This document shows, one piece after another, positions 10,526-18,636 of a stretch of 64,000 nt of DNA. Numbering within the stretch: the first letter of the stretch is position 1; every line of letters starts with the position of its first letter. The notes under the pieces were generated by a model that saw only the letters and a program-made list of their open reading frames with translations, ran no database searches and was not told the origin of the DNA. The position numbers and the translations under genes are program-made. Origin of the DNA: Roseibium litorale (GTDB taxonomy: Bacteria > Pseudomonadota > Alphaproteobacteria > Rhizobiales > Stappiaceae); NCBI RefSeq assembly GCF_014842915.1, contig NZ_JACYXI010000004.1:62001-126000 (forward strand). Reading direction: 5' to 3'.

Positions 10526-10724
10526 GTGCTGTTCCTGTCGGTCAGCACGCTCACGCTGGATCAAAAGCTGTTCCATCTTATTTAGGATCTCCTTGAACCA
10601 GCATCCAGAGCCTAGAGCAAGCCGATCCGCGTTTCTTATGCGCTTTCGGCAGGAAAGACTCTCGCATTCCCCAGTCTATTTGCCTAGGTTTAGGGTTGGG
10701 TAAACTCAAACCGCTGGAGCTCAC

Positions 10725-11240
10725 GTGGGATTAGCCATTCTGGCAGGCATCATCCTGCTGCCATTGATCGAAATTGCTGTCTTCATTGAAGTGGGAAGCC
10801 TGATCGGCGCCGTGCCGACGATCCTGCTCACAATTCTGACCGCTGTCGCGGGTACGTTCATGCTGCGTCAGCAAGGCTTGTCGCTTCTAATGCGAATGCA
10901 AAAGGAACTGGACGCAGGCCAGGTGCCCGGTACAGACATCATGCATGGCGCGATGATCGTGCTCGCCAGCATTCTGCTTCTGATCCCCGGTTTCGTTACG
11001 GATATCCTTGGGCTTTTGCTCTTCGTCCCGCCCATTCGCGATGCAATCGCGCGCTTCATCATCGCCCGGTCCAACGTGGTTGTCGTTGGTGGCGGCGCCC
11101 CGCGCCGCCGGGAGGACGGTGTGATTGATCTGGATGAAGAAGACTGGACCCGCCGGGATGAGACCTCCGGCCCTCAATCCTCAGGCCAGCCCCGCATCAG
11201 CCCCAGGAACGAGAACGACGACAAGCGCAACGGCGCGTGA
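10725..11240 (+). CDS. fxsA: FxsA family membrane protein
   Basis: A 171-residue inner-membrane protein. It has three to four hydrophobic segments in residues 1-105 and a charged cytoplasmic tail rich in R, D and E. Landmarks are the LLPLIEIAVFIEVGSLIG start and LILLIPGFVTDILGLLL-type core near residues 80-105. In E. coli FxsA affects exclusion of phage T7 by the F plasmid; its normal role is unknown. The GTG at 10725 is preceded by GGAG at 10716 and is the only good start. Divergent from timA. Confidence 0.92.
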   Translation: MGLAILAGIILLPLIEIAVFIEVGSLIGAVPTILLTILTAVAGTFMLRQQGLSLLMRMQKELDAGQVPGTDIMHGAMIVLASILLLIPGFVTDILGLLLFVPPIRDAIARFIIARSNVVVVGGGAPRRREDGVIDLDEEDWTRRDETSGPQSSGQPRISPRNENDDKRNGA

Positions 11241-11330
11241 CGCCCCAGCACACGGAACTGTGATCCCGCACCTGTCAGTTTTCCTGAGTTTTAACCCCTC
11301 TTTCAGCGCCGGAAGCTAGGCTGTGGAGCT

Positions 11331-12422
11331 ATGAAATTTGACGGCAATGGCGGAAGGCTTCAGAAAATGGCGGGGGCGCAGGTGAAGCAGCGGGTCGACT
11401 GGGTCGACACGGCCAAAGGTATCTGCATCGTCTTTGTCGTGATGATGCATTCCGTTCTCGGCGTTGAAGCGGCAGCCGGACAGACAGGCTGGATGCATGC
11501 CATCGTGGCCTTTGCCAAGCCCTTCCGCATGCCTGACTTTTTCATGATTTCCGGACTGTTTCTCAGTACCGTGATCCAGCGGGACTGGCGGCTCTACCTG
11601 GACCGGAAGGTCGTCCATTTCGCCTATTTCTACGTCCTGTGGGTCACCATCCAGTTCGCACTTAAAGCTCCGTCCTTTGCTGAAGACTTTGGCTGGAACG
11701 GCGTCCTCCAGGAATATCTCTGGAGTTTTATCCAGCCATTCGGCACGCTCTGGTTCATCTACCTGCTGCCCATATTCTTCGTGACCGCGAAACTGCTCCA
11801 CACCAGCCGCACACCGCATTGGGCCGTGCTGCTGGTTGCCGCCCTTCTGCAAATCGCGCCAATTGAGACCGGCTCGATGATTATCGACGAATTCGCTGAG
11901 CGGTTCGTCTTTTTCTATGCTGGCTACGTGTTTGCGCCACAGATCTTCCGTTTCGCTGCCTGGGCACGTCAAAGAATGGCCCTGAGCCTCGGCCTTTTCG
12001 CTCTCTGGGCGCTGGTGAACGGCAGCTTTGTCTTTGCCGGCCTGTCGGATCTTCCCGTTCTGTCCCTGGCCCTTGGAGCAATCGGTGCCGTCGCCGTCAT
12101 TCTGGCCAGCACGCTGCTGCAGCAAGCCTGGAGCGGAAATTTCTTCCGCAGTCTCGGCCAGCACTCGCTGGTGGTCTATCTCGCCTTCTTCCTGCCCATG
12201 GCTGTCAGCCGGGTCATCCTTCTCAAGCTCGGCATTCTGGACATCGGAACAATCTCGGTGCTGGTCACGGCCGCCGGAGTGATTTGCCCCATGATCCTCT
12301 ACTGGCTGGTTTCCCGCACGGGCTATGGCTGGTTCCTGTTCCGGCGGCCAGGCTGGGCGCGCCTGGACACGCGGCCCGCACAGAGCCCTGCGGCAACACA
12401 AGCCGCAAGCCTGGGAGAATAG
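11331..12422 (+). CDS. Acyltransferase 3 family membrane protein
   Basis: A 363-residue integral membrane protein with about ten transmembrane segments. The N-terminal VDWVDTAKGICIVFVVMMH carries the family D...G...V..H signature with the catalytic histidine, followed by FRMPDFFMISGLFLS. Members move acyl groups onto sugars or other envelope glycans; OpgC-type proteins succinylate osmoregulated glucans, but the substrate here cannot be assigned. It stands alone between fxsA and polA. Confidence 0.87.
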   Translation: MKFDGNGGRLQKMAGAQVKQRVDWVDTAKGICIVFVVMMHSVLGVEAAAGQTGWMHAIVAFAKPFRMPDFFMISGLFLSTVIQRDWRLYLDRKVVHFAYFYVLWVTIQFALKAPSFAEDFGWNGVLQEYLWSFIQPFGTLWFIYLLPIFFVTAKLLHTSRTPHWAVLLVAALLQIAPIETGSMIIDEFAERFVFFYAGYVFAPQIFRFAAWARQRMALSLGLFALWALVNGSFVFAGLSDLPVLSLALGAIGAVAVILASTLLQQAWSGNFFRSLGQHSLVVYLAFFLPMAVSRVILLKLGILDIGTISVLVTAAGVICPMILYWLVSRTGYGWFLFRRPGWARLDTRPAQSPAATQAASLGE

Positions 12423-12488
12423 GAGTTGAATAGGTATTCGCCTGCGGAAAGGGGCGATTAGGCCTTTCCTCAAAAGGCAGGTGCGGGC

Positions 12489-15400
12489 ATGATCCGCGCC
12501 ATGTCGACAGATACCGCCTCTCCCGCTCTCACCGCCGACGACCATCTCATTCTGGTCGATGGCTCCACCTTCATCTTCCGCGCCTATCACGCGCTGCCAC
12601 CGCTGACGCGCAAGCCCGACGGGCTGCCGGTTGGCGCCGTGTCCGGCTTCTGCAACATGCTTTGGAAGCTGCTGCAGGAAGGGCTGACGCCGGAAGAGGG
12701 GGATGAACCGACCCATTTCGCGGTGATCTTCGACCATTCCTCCAAGACCTTCCGGTCCGATATCTATCCGCAATACAAGGCCCACCGTCCGGAGCCGCCG
12801 GAAGATCTCATTCCGCAGTTCGGCCTGATCCGTCAGGCAACCCGCGCCTTCTCGGTCCATTGCGTCGAGCAGGAAGGCTTTGAGGCCGATGACCTGATCG
12901 CAACTTACGCCCGCCAGGCATCCGAAATGGGCGCGCGCGTGACCATTGCTTCAGGCGACAAGGACCTGATGCAACTGATCGGCCCGCGCGTCACCATGAT
13001 CGACACGATGAAGAACAAGATCTTCACCGAGGAAGAGGTCTTTGAGAAATTCGGCGTCGGTCCGGACAAGGTGGTGGAAGTTCAGTCCCTTGCGGGCGAC
13101 AGCGTCGACAACGTGCCAGGCGTGCCGGGCATTGGCCTGAAGACCGCGGCGCTTCTGATTAACGAATTCGGTGATCTGGAAACGCTTCTGTCGCGCGCCT
13201 CCGAGATCAAGCAGAACAAGCGCCGGGAAAACCTGATCGAATTTGCTGAACAGGCCCGTATTTCCAAGCAGCTGGTCACCCTGAAGCAAGATGTGCCGGT
13301 GGAAGTGCCTGTCGGCGATCTGTCCGTGACCGACATTGATGGCCCCAAGGCCGTTGGCTTCCTAAAGGCCATGGGCTTCACCACCCTGACCAAGCGCGTC
13401 GCCGATGTGACTGGTGCGGAAATCGCCAATATCGAGCCGGATGAGTTTCAGGTACCCGGCTGGGACACGCCGGATCACAAGGGCCGGATGACCGGTCCGG
13501 CAGGCGGTTCCAGCGCCCCCTCCGCAAGCGCCGCTGAAAACGGCACTGCTGCAGACAATGGCTCAACCGCCGCTCCCGCTACACCGCTGCCCAATGGCAT
13601 GATGGTCCCGCAAACGGTTGCCGAAGCCCGCGCCGAAGCGGCCCGTAGCACCCCCATCGAACCCAGCGGCTATGAGACCGTGACCAGCCTCGACCGGCTG
13701 AAAGAGTGGGTCGCAGATGCCTATGAGGTCGGCACCGTCGCCTTCGATACGGAAACCACCTCTCTTGATGCCATGCAGGCCGTTCTGGTGGGCGTGTCAC
13801 TGGCGACGGCTCCCGGCAAGGCTTGTTATGTGCCGCTTGGCCATGTGGATGGGGAAGGGGATCTTCTAGGAGGCGGCGGTCTTGTTGAAGGCCAGATCCC
13901 GCTCAAGGAGGCCTTGGCAGTCCTAAAGCCCATGCTTGAAGACCGGGGCGTTTTGAAGATCGCCCAGAACCTCAAGTATGACTGGCTGGTGATGACCCGC
14001 CACGGCATCGACATTGGCCCTGCCGACGACACCATGCTCCTGTCATACACGCTGGATGCCGGCAAGGGTGGCAATGGCATGGACGAACTGGCCCAGCGCT
14101 GGCTGGACCACACGCCGATCCCGTTCAAAGAGATCTGCGGTTCCGGCAAGTCCATGATCACGTTTGACAAGGTGGAGATCAGCAAGGCGACCGCCTATGC
14201 CGCCGAGGATGCGGATGTGACCCTGCGCCTGTGGCAGGTGCTGAAGCCGCGCTTGGCCAGCGAGCATATGGCGACCGTCTATGAAACGCTGGAACGGCCG
14301 ATGGTGCCGGTTCTGGCGCGGATGGAACAGCGCGGCATCTCCGTTGACCGGCAGATGCTGTCGCGCCTCTCCGGCGATTTTGCCCAAGGCATGGCATCCA
14401 GGGAAAGCGAGATCTACGAGCTGGCAGGAGAGAGCTTCAACATCGGCTCGCCCAAGCAGCTGGGAGACATTCTCTTTGGCAAGATGGGCTTGCCCGGCGG
14501 AAAGAAGACCAAGACCGGCGCCTGGTCCACCTCGGCCTCGGTCCTGGACGATCTGGCAGCCGAAGGCCACGAAATGCCCTCGCGCATCGTTGGCTGGCGC
14601 CAGCTCTCCAAGCTGAAGTCCACCTACACGGACGCGCTTCCCGGCTATATCAACCCGGAGACCAAGCGGGTTCACACGTCCTATTCACTGGCGGCGACCA
14701 CGACCGGGCGTCTGTCCTCCTCCGAGCCGAACCTGCAGAACATTCCGGTACGCACGGAAGAAGGCCGCAAGATCCGCAAGGCCTTTGTCGCGGCACCCGG
14801 CCACAAGCTGATTTCCGCAGACTACAGCCAGATCGAACTGCGTGTTCTGGCCCATATGGCCGACATTCCCCAGCTGAAGCAGGCCTTTGCCGACGGTCTC
14901 GACATTCACGCCATGACGGCCAGCGAAATGTTCGGTGTGCCAATCGACGGCATGGACCCGAGCGTCCGCCGCCGGGCAAAAGCCATCAATTTCGGTATCA
15001 TCTACGGCATTTCAGCCTTCGGCCTGGCCGCCCAGCTCGGCATTTCGAGAGGCGAGGCGGGTGATTACATCAAGACCTACTTCGAGCGCTTTCCGGGCAT
15101 CCGCGACTATATGGAGGCCATCAAAAAGGAAGTGCATGCCAACGGCTATGTGACCACCATCTTCGGCCGCAAGGCGCATTATCCGGAGGTGAATACCTCC
15201 AATCCGAACATGCGCGCCTTCTTGGAACGGGCTGCTATCAACGCACCGATCCAGGGGTCTGCTGCCGACATCCTGCGCCGGGCCATGGTGCGCATGGAAG
15301 ACCGGCTCTCCGCCTCGAAGCTGGATGCCCAGATGCTGCTGCAGGTGCACGACGAACTGATCTTCGAAGTGCCGGACGATCAGGTGGAGGCGACCATTCC

Positions 15401-15506
15401 GCTGGTCCGCGAGGTCATGGAAAAGGCCTGCGAACCGGCGCTACAGCTCTCAGTCCCGCTCCAGGTCGACGCCCGCGCCGCCACCAACTGGGACGAGGCA
15501 CACTGA
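12489..15506 (+). CDS. polA: DNA polymerase I
   Basis: Repair and Okazaki-fragment polymerase. The 1005 residues carry all three domains: a 5'-3' exonuclease (about 15-310, with GDKDLMQL), a 3'-5' exonuclease (about 400-590) whose DTETTSLD near 420 keeps the metal-binding aspartate and glutamate, and a family A polymerase. Motif A is DYSQIELRVLAH near 778, motif B RRAKAINFGIIYG near 828 and motif C QVHDELIF near 951. A Ser/Ala/Pro-rich linker (about 335-385) is longer than in E. coli. A second in-frame ATG at 12501 may be the real start. Confidence 0.97.
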   Translation: MIRAMSTDTASPALTADDHLILVDGSTFIFRAYHALPPLTRKPDGLPVGAVSGFCNMLWKLLQEGLTPEEGDEPTHFAVIFDHSSKTFRSDIYPQYKAHRPEPPEDLIPQFGLIRQATRAFSVHCVEQEGFEADDLIATYARQASEMGARVTIASGDKDLMQLIGPRVTMIDTMKNKIFTEEEVFEKFGVGPDKVVEVQSLAGDSVDNVPGVPGIGLKTAALLINEFGDLETLLSRASEIKQNKRRENLIEFAEQARISKQLVTLKQDVPVEVPVGDLSVTDIDGPKAVGFLKAMGFTTLTKRVADVTGAEIANIEPDEFQVPGWDTPDHKGRMTGPAGGSSAPSASAAENGTAADNGSTAAPATPLPNGMMVPQTVAEARAEAARSTPIEPSGYETVTSLDRLKEWVADAYEVGTVAFDTETTSLDAMQAVLVGVSLATAPGKACYVPLGHVDGEGDLLGGGGLVEGQIPLKEALAVLKPMLEDRGVLKIAQNLKYDWLVMTRHGIDIGPADDTMLLSYTLDAGKGGNGMDELAQRWLDHTPIPFKEICGSGKSMITFDKVEISKATAYAAEDADVTLRLWQVLKPRLASEHMATVYETLERPMVPVLARMEQRGISVDRQMLSRLSGDFAQGMASRESEIYELAGESFNIGSPKQLGDILFGKMGLPGGKKTKTGAWSTSASVLDDLAAEGHEMPSRIVGWRQLSKLKSTYTDALPGYINPETKRVHTSYSLAATTTGRLSSSEPNLQNIPVRTEEGRKIRKAFVAAPGHKLISADYSQIELRVLAHMADIPQLKQAFADGLDIHAMTASEMFGVPIDGMDPSVRRRAKAINFGIIYGISAFGLAAQLGISRGEAGDYIKTYFERFPGIRDYMEAIKKEVHANGYVTTIFGRKAHYPEVNTSNPNMRAFLERAAINAPIQGSAADILRRAMVRMEDRLSASKLDAQMLLQVHDELIFEVPDDQVEATIPLVREVMEKACEPALQLSVPLQVDARAATNWDEAH

Positions 15507-15526
15507 GGATACGCCGAGACTCAAAC

Positions 15527-15563
15527 CGGCGGGTTGCTGCTTGTAAAGCTTACAGCCCCGCCG
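15527..15563 (+). terminator. Possible terminator downstream of polA
   Basis: CGGCGGG at 15527-15533 pairs with CCCGCCG at 15557-15563; a second small stem (TGTAA/TTACA) lies inside the loop, and CTTTTC follows. The right arm lies within the 3' end of the convergent brnA gene. The long loop makes this uncertain. Confidence 0.35.
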
Positions 15564-15789
15564 CTTTTCTCAGCGCGGCGTTGATGCGCTCCTGCCAGCC
15601 TGGGCCGTCTTCCTGAAAGTGGGCCAGGACATCGGCGTCAATGCGGATGGAGACGGCTTCCCGGGTGGAGGGCAGAACACCCTTGCGGACCGCTGCTGTC
15701 GCGTCTTCCACGGGTTTCGTCGTTGCCTGTTTGAACAGGGCTTCTGCCTTGTCGATTGCACTGGAGTGACGCCGGGGCGGATAGGCCAT
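15550..15789 (-). CDS. BrnA-type antitoxin, no adjacent toxin
   Basis: A 79-residue protein matching the BrnA antitoxin family: a basic N-terminus, then the ribbon-helix-helix-like stretch V-S-I-R-I-D-A-D-V-L-A-H-F followed by GPGWQERINAALRKA at the C-terminus. BrnA normally neutralises the ribonuclease BrnT encoded just upstream, but the roughly 100 bases between this start and the next gene hold no brnT. It is therefore an orphan antitoxin-like DNA-binding protein. The ATG at 15789 has only a weak ribosome site. Confidence 0.8.
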   Translation of the reverse strand: MAYPPRRHSSAIDKAEALFKQATTKPVEDATAAVRKGVLPSTREAVSIRIDADVLAHFQEDGPGWQERINAALRKAAGL

Positions 15790-15888
15790 AACATGCTTTC
15801 TATAAGTGGGTTAAACCCTCAGCATAGGCTGTCTTTGCGCAAGAGGAAGCAATAATTCCGCCCATCCGTAACAAACCTGACTCCGGCT

Positions 15889-16740
15889 TCAGCGTCCACT
15901 TAACCAGGCAAAGCGCTTCGCGATCCGCTTGCGCAGCTTGAACCAGGGGCTGTATTGCCGCAGGCGTCTGGCCTGGATCGGGTAGGAAGCGAGCTTTGCA
16001 AGATCCAGCCCCTTGCCGTCTTCCGCCGGGAAATAGTTTTCAAAATGCGACAGGGTCGCGACACCGGTCAGCTTGCATAGGATCGAAAAGATTGCCTGAT
16101 CATGGCGATGCTCAATAAAGCCTTCCAGGTTCTCGCTTTTTGACGGCGTATCATCGATCAGGCTGAAGTCCGCCTCGAAAACCGCGATCCATTTTCTTAG
16201 AAAGTCCAGTGTTTGCGGGCACTTTCGCATCACGAACGTCGTTGCAACAATGGTTGGCGTTTCCAGAATGGCAGCCTGATCCCGGACACCGAAGTGATCT
16301 ACCAGATCGCCCTTAATCCATTGGCTGTCCGTCAGCTCTGGCGTGCGGTCCGTTCCCGTTAGATCAGGCCGGTCCGGCGCGCGCAGTTGAAAGGCCAGTA
16401 TGCCGGACGGAGCAGAGGCCGCGATCTCCAGATACTCCTTCAGGCGTGCGACGCCGCCCGGATTGAGGTGGCACCCGGCATCCGCATAGACAAGCAGATC
16501 TCCGTCCTGCAGCCGCAAAAGCTCTTGCAGCACAGCCTGCGGTTTCCAGATCCAGTAACCGAACCCCCGGACATTTGGCGTGAGCTTGTCCGCGAAGCGC
16601 AGCCGGAACGCCGGGTCGAGATCGTCCTCGGTCAGAAGCGATATCCGGTCAAAAACCTTCAAGCCACGGGCCTCACGGCCGATCCGTTTTAGGGATTTGC
16701 CCATGGATTTGCTGGCAAAGGAAACGAATGCGACAGGCAT
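15889..16740 (-). CDS. Glycosyltransferase-like protein of unknown function
   Basis: About 283 residues from the chosen start. It shows GFGYWIWKPQAVLQELL followed by LLVYADAGC, a pattern common in uncharacterised nucleotide-sugar transferase-like proteins of surface polysaccharide loci, where the D-A-G segment takes the place of a DxD metal site. The C-terminus is strongly basic (RKRIAKRF). The frame is open up to 16899, but the homologous-looking part begins at MPVAFVSFASKSMGKSLKRI, so the ATG at 16740 is preferred; no start has a good ribosome site. It stands alone between brnA and the divergent yifB gene. Function is not assigned. Confidence 0.65.
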   Translation of the reverse strand: MPVAFVSFASKSMGKSLKRIGREARGLKVFDRISLLTEDDLDPAFRLRFADKLTPNVRGFGYWIWKPQAVLQELLRLQDGDLLVYADAGCHLNPGGVARLKEYLEIAASAPSGILAFQLRAPDRPDLTGTDRTPELTDSQWIKGDLVDHFGVRDQAAILETPTIVATTFVMRKCPQTLDFLRKWIAVFEADFSLIDDTPSKSENLEGFIEHRHDQAIFSILCKLTGVATLSHFENYFPAEDGKGLDLAKLASYPIQARRLRQYSPWFKLRKRIAKRFAWLSGR

Positions 16741-16966
16741 GAACAATTGGATCCAGAAATATTTTGAGGCCGTCAGCATCCCTGAGCCGGGAGGCTGATT
16801 TTTAGAAAACACGCGAAACAGTGCATCGCATGCATTCCCGTAGGTCGCAAGCGGGGAGAAGGCTGCTTCTGCGCGTTCGGCTCGCACAATATGTTCCACT
16901 TTCGTTCTTGCAAGCTTGCCTAAGGTGTGCTTCGATCAGTCTACACGCAATTGGGGAGTGCGCAGG

Positions 16967-18499
16967 ATGGTCAGCCGTGTGACGACCGTGGCCTTTCAGG
17001 GGATTGAGGCCTTACCGGTGGATGTTCAGGTTCAGGTCGGCCCAGGCATGATCGCCTTCACCGTGGTAGGCCTTCCTGATAAGGCTGTCGGAGAAAGCCG
17101 GGAACGGGTCCGTGCAGCCTTGCACGCATCCGGTCTTGCACTTCCGGCCAAGCGTGTCACGGTCAATCTGGCGCCGGCTGATCTGCCCAAGGAAGGCTCC
17201 CACTATGATTTGCCAATTGCCCTGGGCATCATGGCGGCCATCGGTGCGATCCCACCAGATGCGCTCGCCGGTTACGTGGTTCTTGGCGAACTTGGCCTCG
17301 ATGGCATGCTGGCGCCGGTGGCAGGTGTTTTGCCGGCCGCCATGGGTGCAAACGCCCTGGGCAAAGGCTTGATCTGTCCGGCGGAAAGCGGCTCGGAAGC
17401 GGCCTGGGCGGACCCAGATATGGATATCCTGGCCCCCCGTTCCCTGATTCAGCTCGCCAATCATTTCAAGGGCACACAAGTGCTTTCCCGGCCCGAGCCC
17501 AGACTGCAAGCAGCGGCAACGGGCCTGCCGGATCTTGCGGACGTCAAGGGCCAGGAAAGTGCCAAGCGGGCCCTTGAGATCGCAGCCGCGGGTGGACACA
17601 ATCTGCTTATGTGCGGTCCCCCGGGCGCTGGCAAATCCATGTTGGCGAGCCGGCTTCCGTCCATTCTGCCGCCCTTGCGTCCAAAGGAGCTGCTGGAGGT
17701 TTCCATGATCGCCTCCATGGCTGGCGAACTGGCGGAAGGACGCCTGACCGACCGCCGCCCCTTCCGCGCTCCCCATCACTCTGCCTCCATGGCTGCCCTG
17801 GTGGGCGGCGGTCTTCGAGCAAAGCCCGGAGAGGTGTCCCTTGCCCATAATGGGGTTTTGTTCCTGGACGAACTTCCCGAGTTCAATCCGCAGGTGCTCG
17901 ACAGCCTGCGCCAGCCGCTGGAAAGCGGTGAAGCCGTGATTGCCCGCGCAAACCACCGGGTCACCTATCCTGCCCGGATACAGTTGATTGCCGCAATGAA
18001 CCCCTGCCGCTGCGGCCATGCGGGAGAACCTGGACATGTGTGCCGAAGAGGCGCCAGATGCGCGAGCGAGTATCAAGCCAGGATTTCGGGACCTTTCCTT
18101 GACCGGATCGACCTGAAGATCGATGTGCCTGCGGTGACCGCCGCTGATTTGATCGCCCCAGGGAAGGCGGAAAGCTCAGCGGATGTGGCAGAAAGGGTTG
18201 CCGAAGCCCGCCGCATCCAGCGGGCCCGCTATCAGGCTCTTGGCCTCTCCACCCTGACCAACGCCCAGGCTCCAGCAGGGGTTATCGAAACCGTATCTTG
18301 CCCGGATTCTGCCGGACAGGCGTTTCTGCAGGAGGCCGCGAACACCCTGGCCCTGTCAGCGCGGGGCTATCACCGGGTGCTGAAACTTGCCCGCACTCTG
18401 GCGGATCTGGATGGTCTCGATACCGTCGGACGGCTGCATCTGGCCGAAGCGCTGAGTTACCGGGGGCAGGACCTGCCAAGGCAGGCCGCCGTCGCCTGA
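16967..18499 (+). CDS. YifB/ComM family AAA+ ATPase
   Basis: A 510-residue protein in which an N-terminal Lon-protease-like S5 fold domain precedes a Mg-chelatase-type AAA+ ATPase. The Walker A motif is GPPGAGKS near residue 218 and Walker B is VLFLDELPEF near 296. A Cys-rich segment (CRCGHAG...C...C) lies near 345-365, and the Mg_chelatase C-terminal domain ends the protein. ComM-type members are DNA branch-migration helicases supporting natural transformation. The frame opens at 16916, but the family starts at MVSRVTTVAFQGIEA, so ATG 16967 is chosen. Confidence 0.93.
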   Translation: MVSRVTTVAFQGIEALPVDVQVQVGPGMIAFTVVGLPDKAVGESRERVRAALHASGLALPAKRVTVNLAPADLPKEGSHYDLPIALGIMAAIGAIPPDALAGYVVLGELGLDGMLAPVAGVLPAAMGANALGKGLICPAESGSEAAWADPDMDILAPRSLIQLANHFKGTQVLSRPEPRLQAAATGLPDLADVKGQESAKRALEIAAAGGHNLLMCGPPGAGKSMLASRLPSILPPLRPKELLEVSMIASMAGELAEGRLTDRRPFRAPHHSASMAALVGGGLRAKPGEVSLAHNGVLFLDELPEFNPQVLDSLRQPLESGEAVIARANHRVTYPARIQLIAAMNPCRCGHAGEPGHVCRRGARCASEYQARISGPFLDRIDLKIDVPAVTAADLIAPGKAESSADVAERVAEARRIQRARYQALGLSTLTNAQAPAGVIETVSCPDSAGQAFLQEAANTLALSARGYHRVLKLARTLADLDGLDTVGRLHLAEALSYRGQDLPRQAAVA

Positions 18500-18636
18500 G
18501 GCCAGGCAGCCGCCAATTGACCAAATAACGCGTTTTCCGCCTGAAAAGTCCGAAAGTCCGTCAGCGGAAACGGTTTCTAAAAGGTTACGGCCCATTCTCG
18601 CATTGAAGATCATGTTTGTGTGCGAGTAGTTGATCC

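Noticed and set aside
12446..12469. GGAAAGG/CCTTTCC hairpin between the acyltransferase and polA
   Set aside because: Short stem, 10-base loop and no T-run; not a convincing terminator.
11316..12860. 514-codon open frame on the minus strand across the acyltransferase and polA start
   Set aside because: Spans two well-supported plus-strand genes and their gap; composition is that of a shadow frame.
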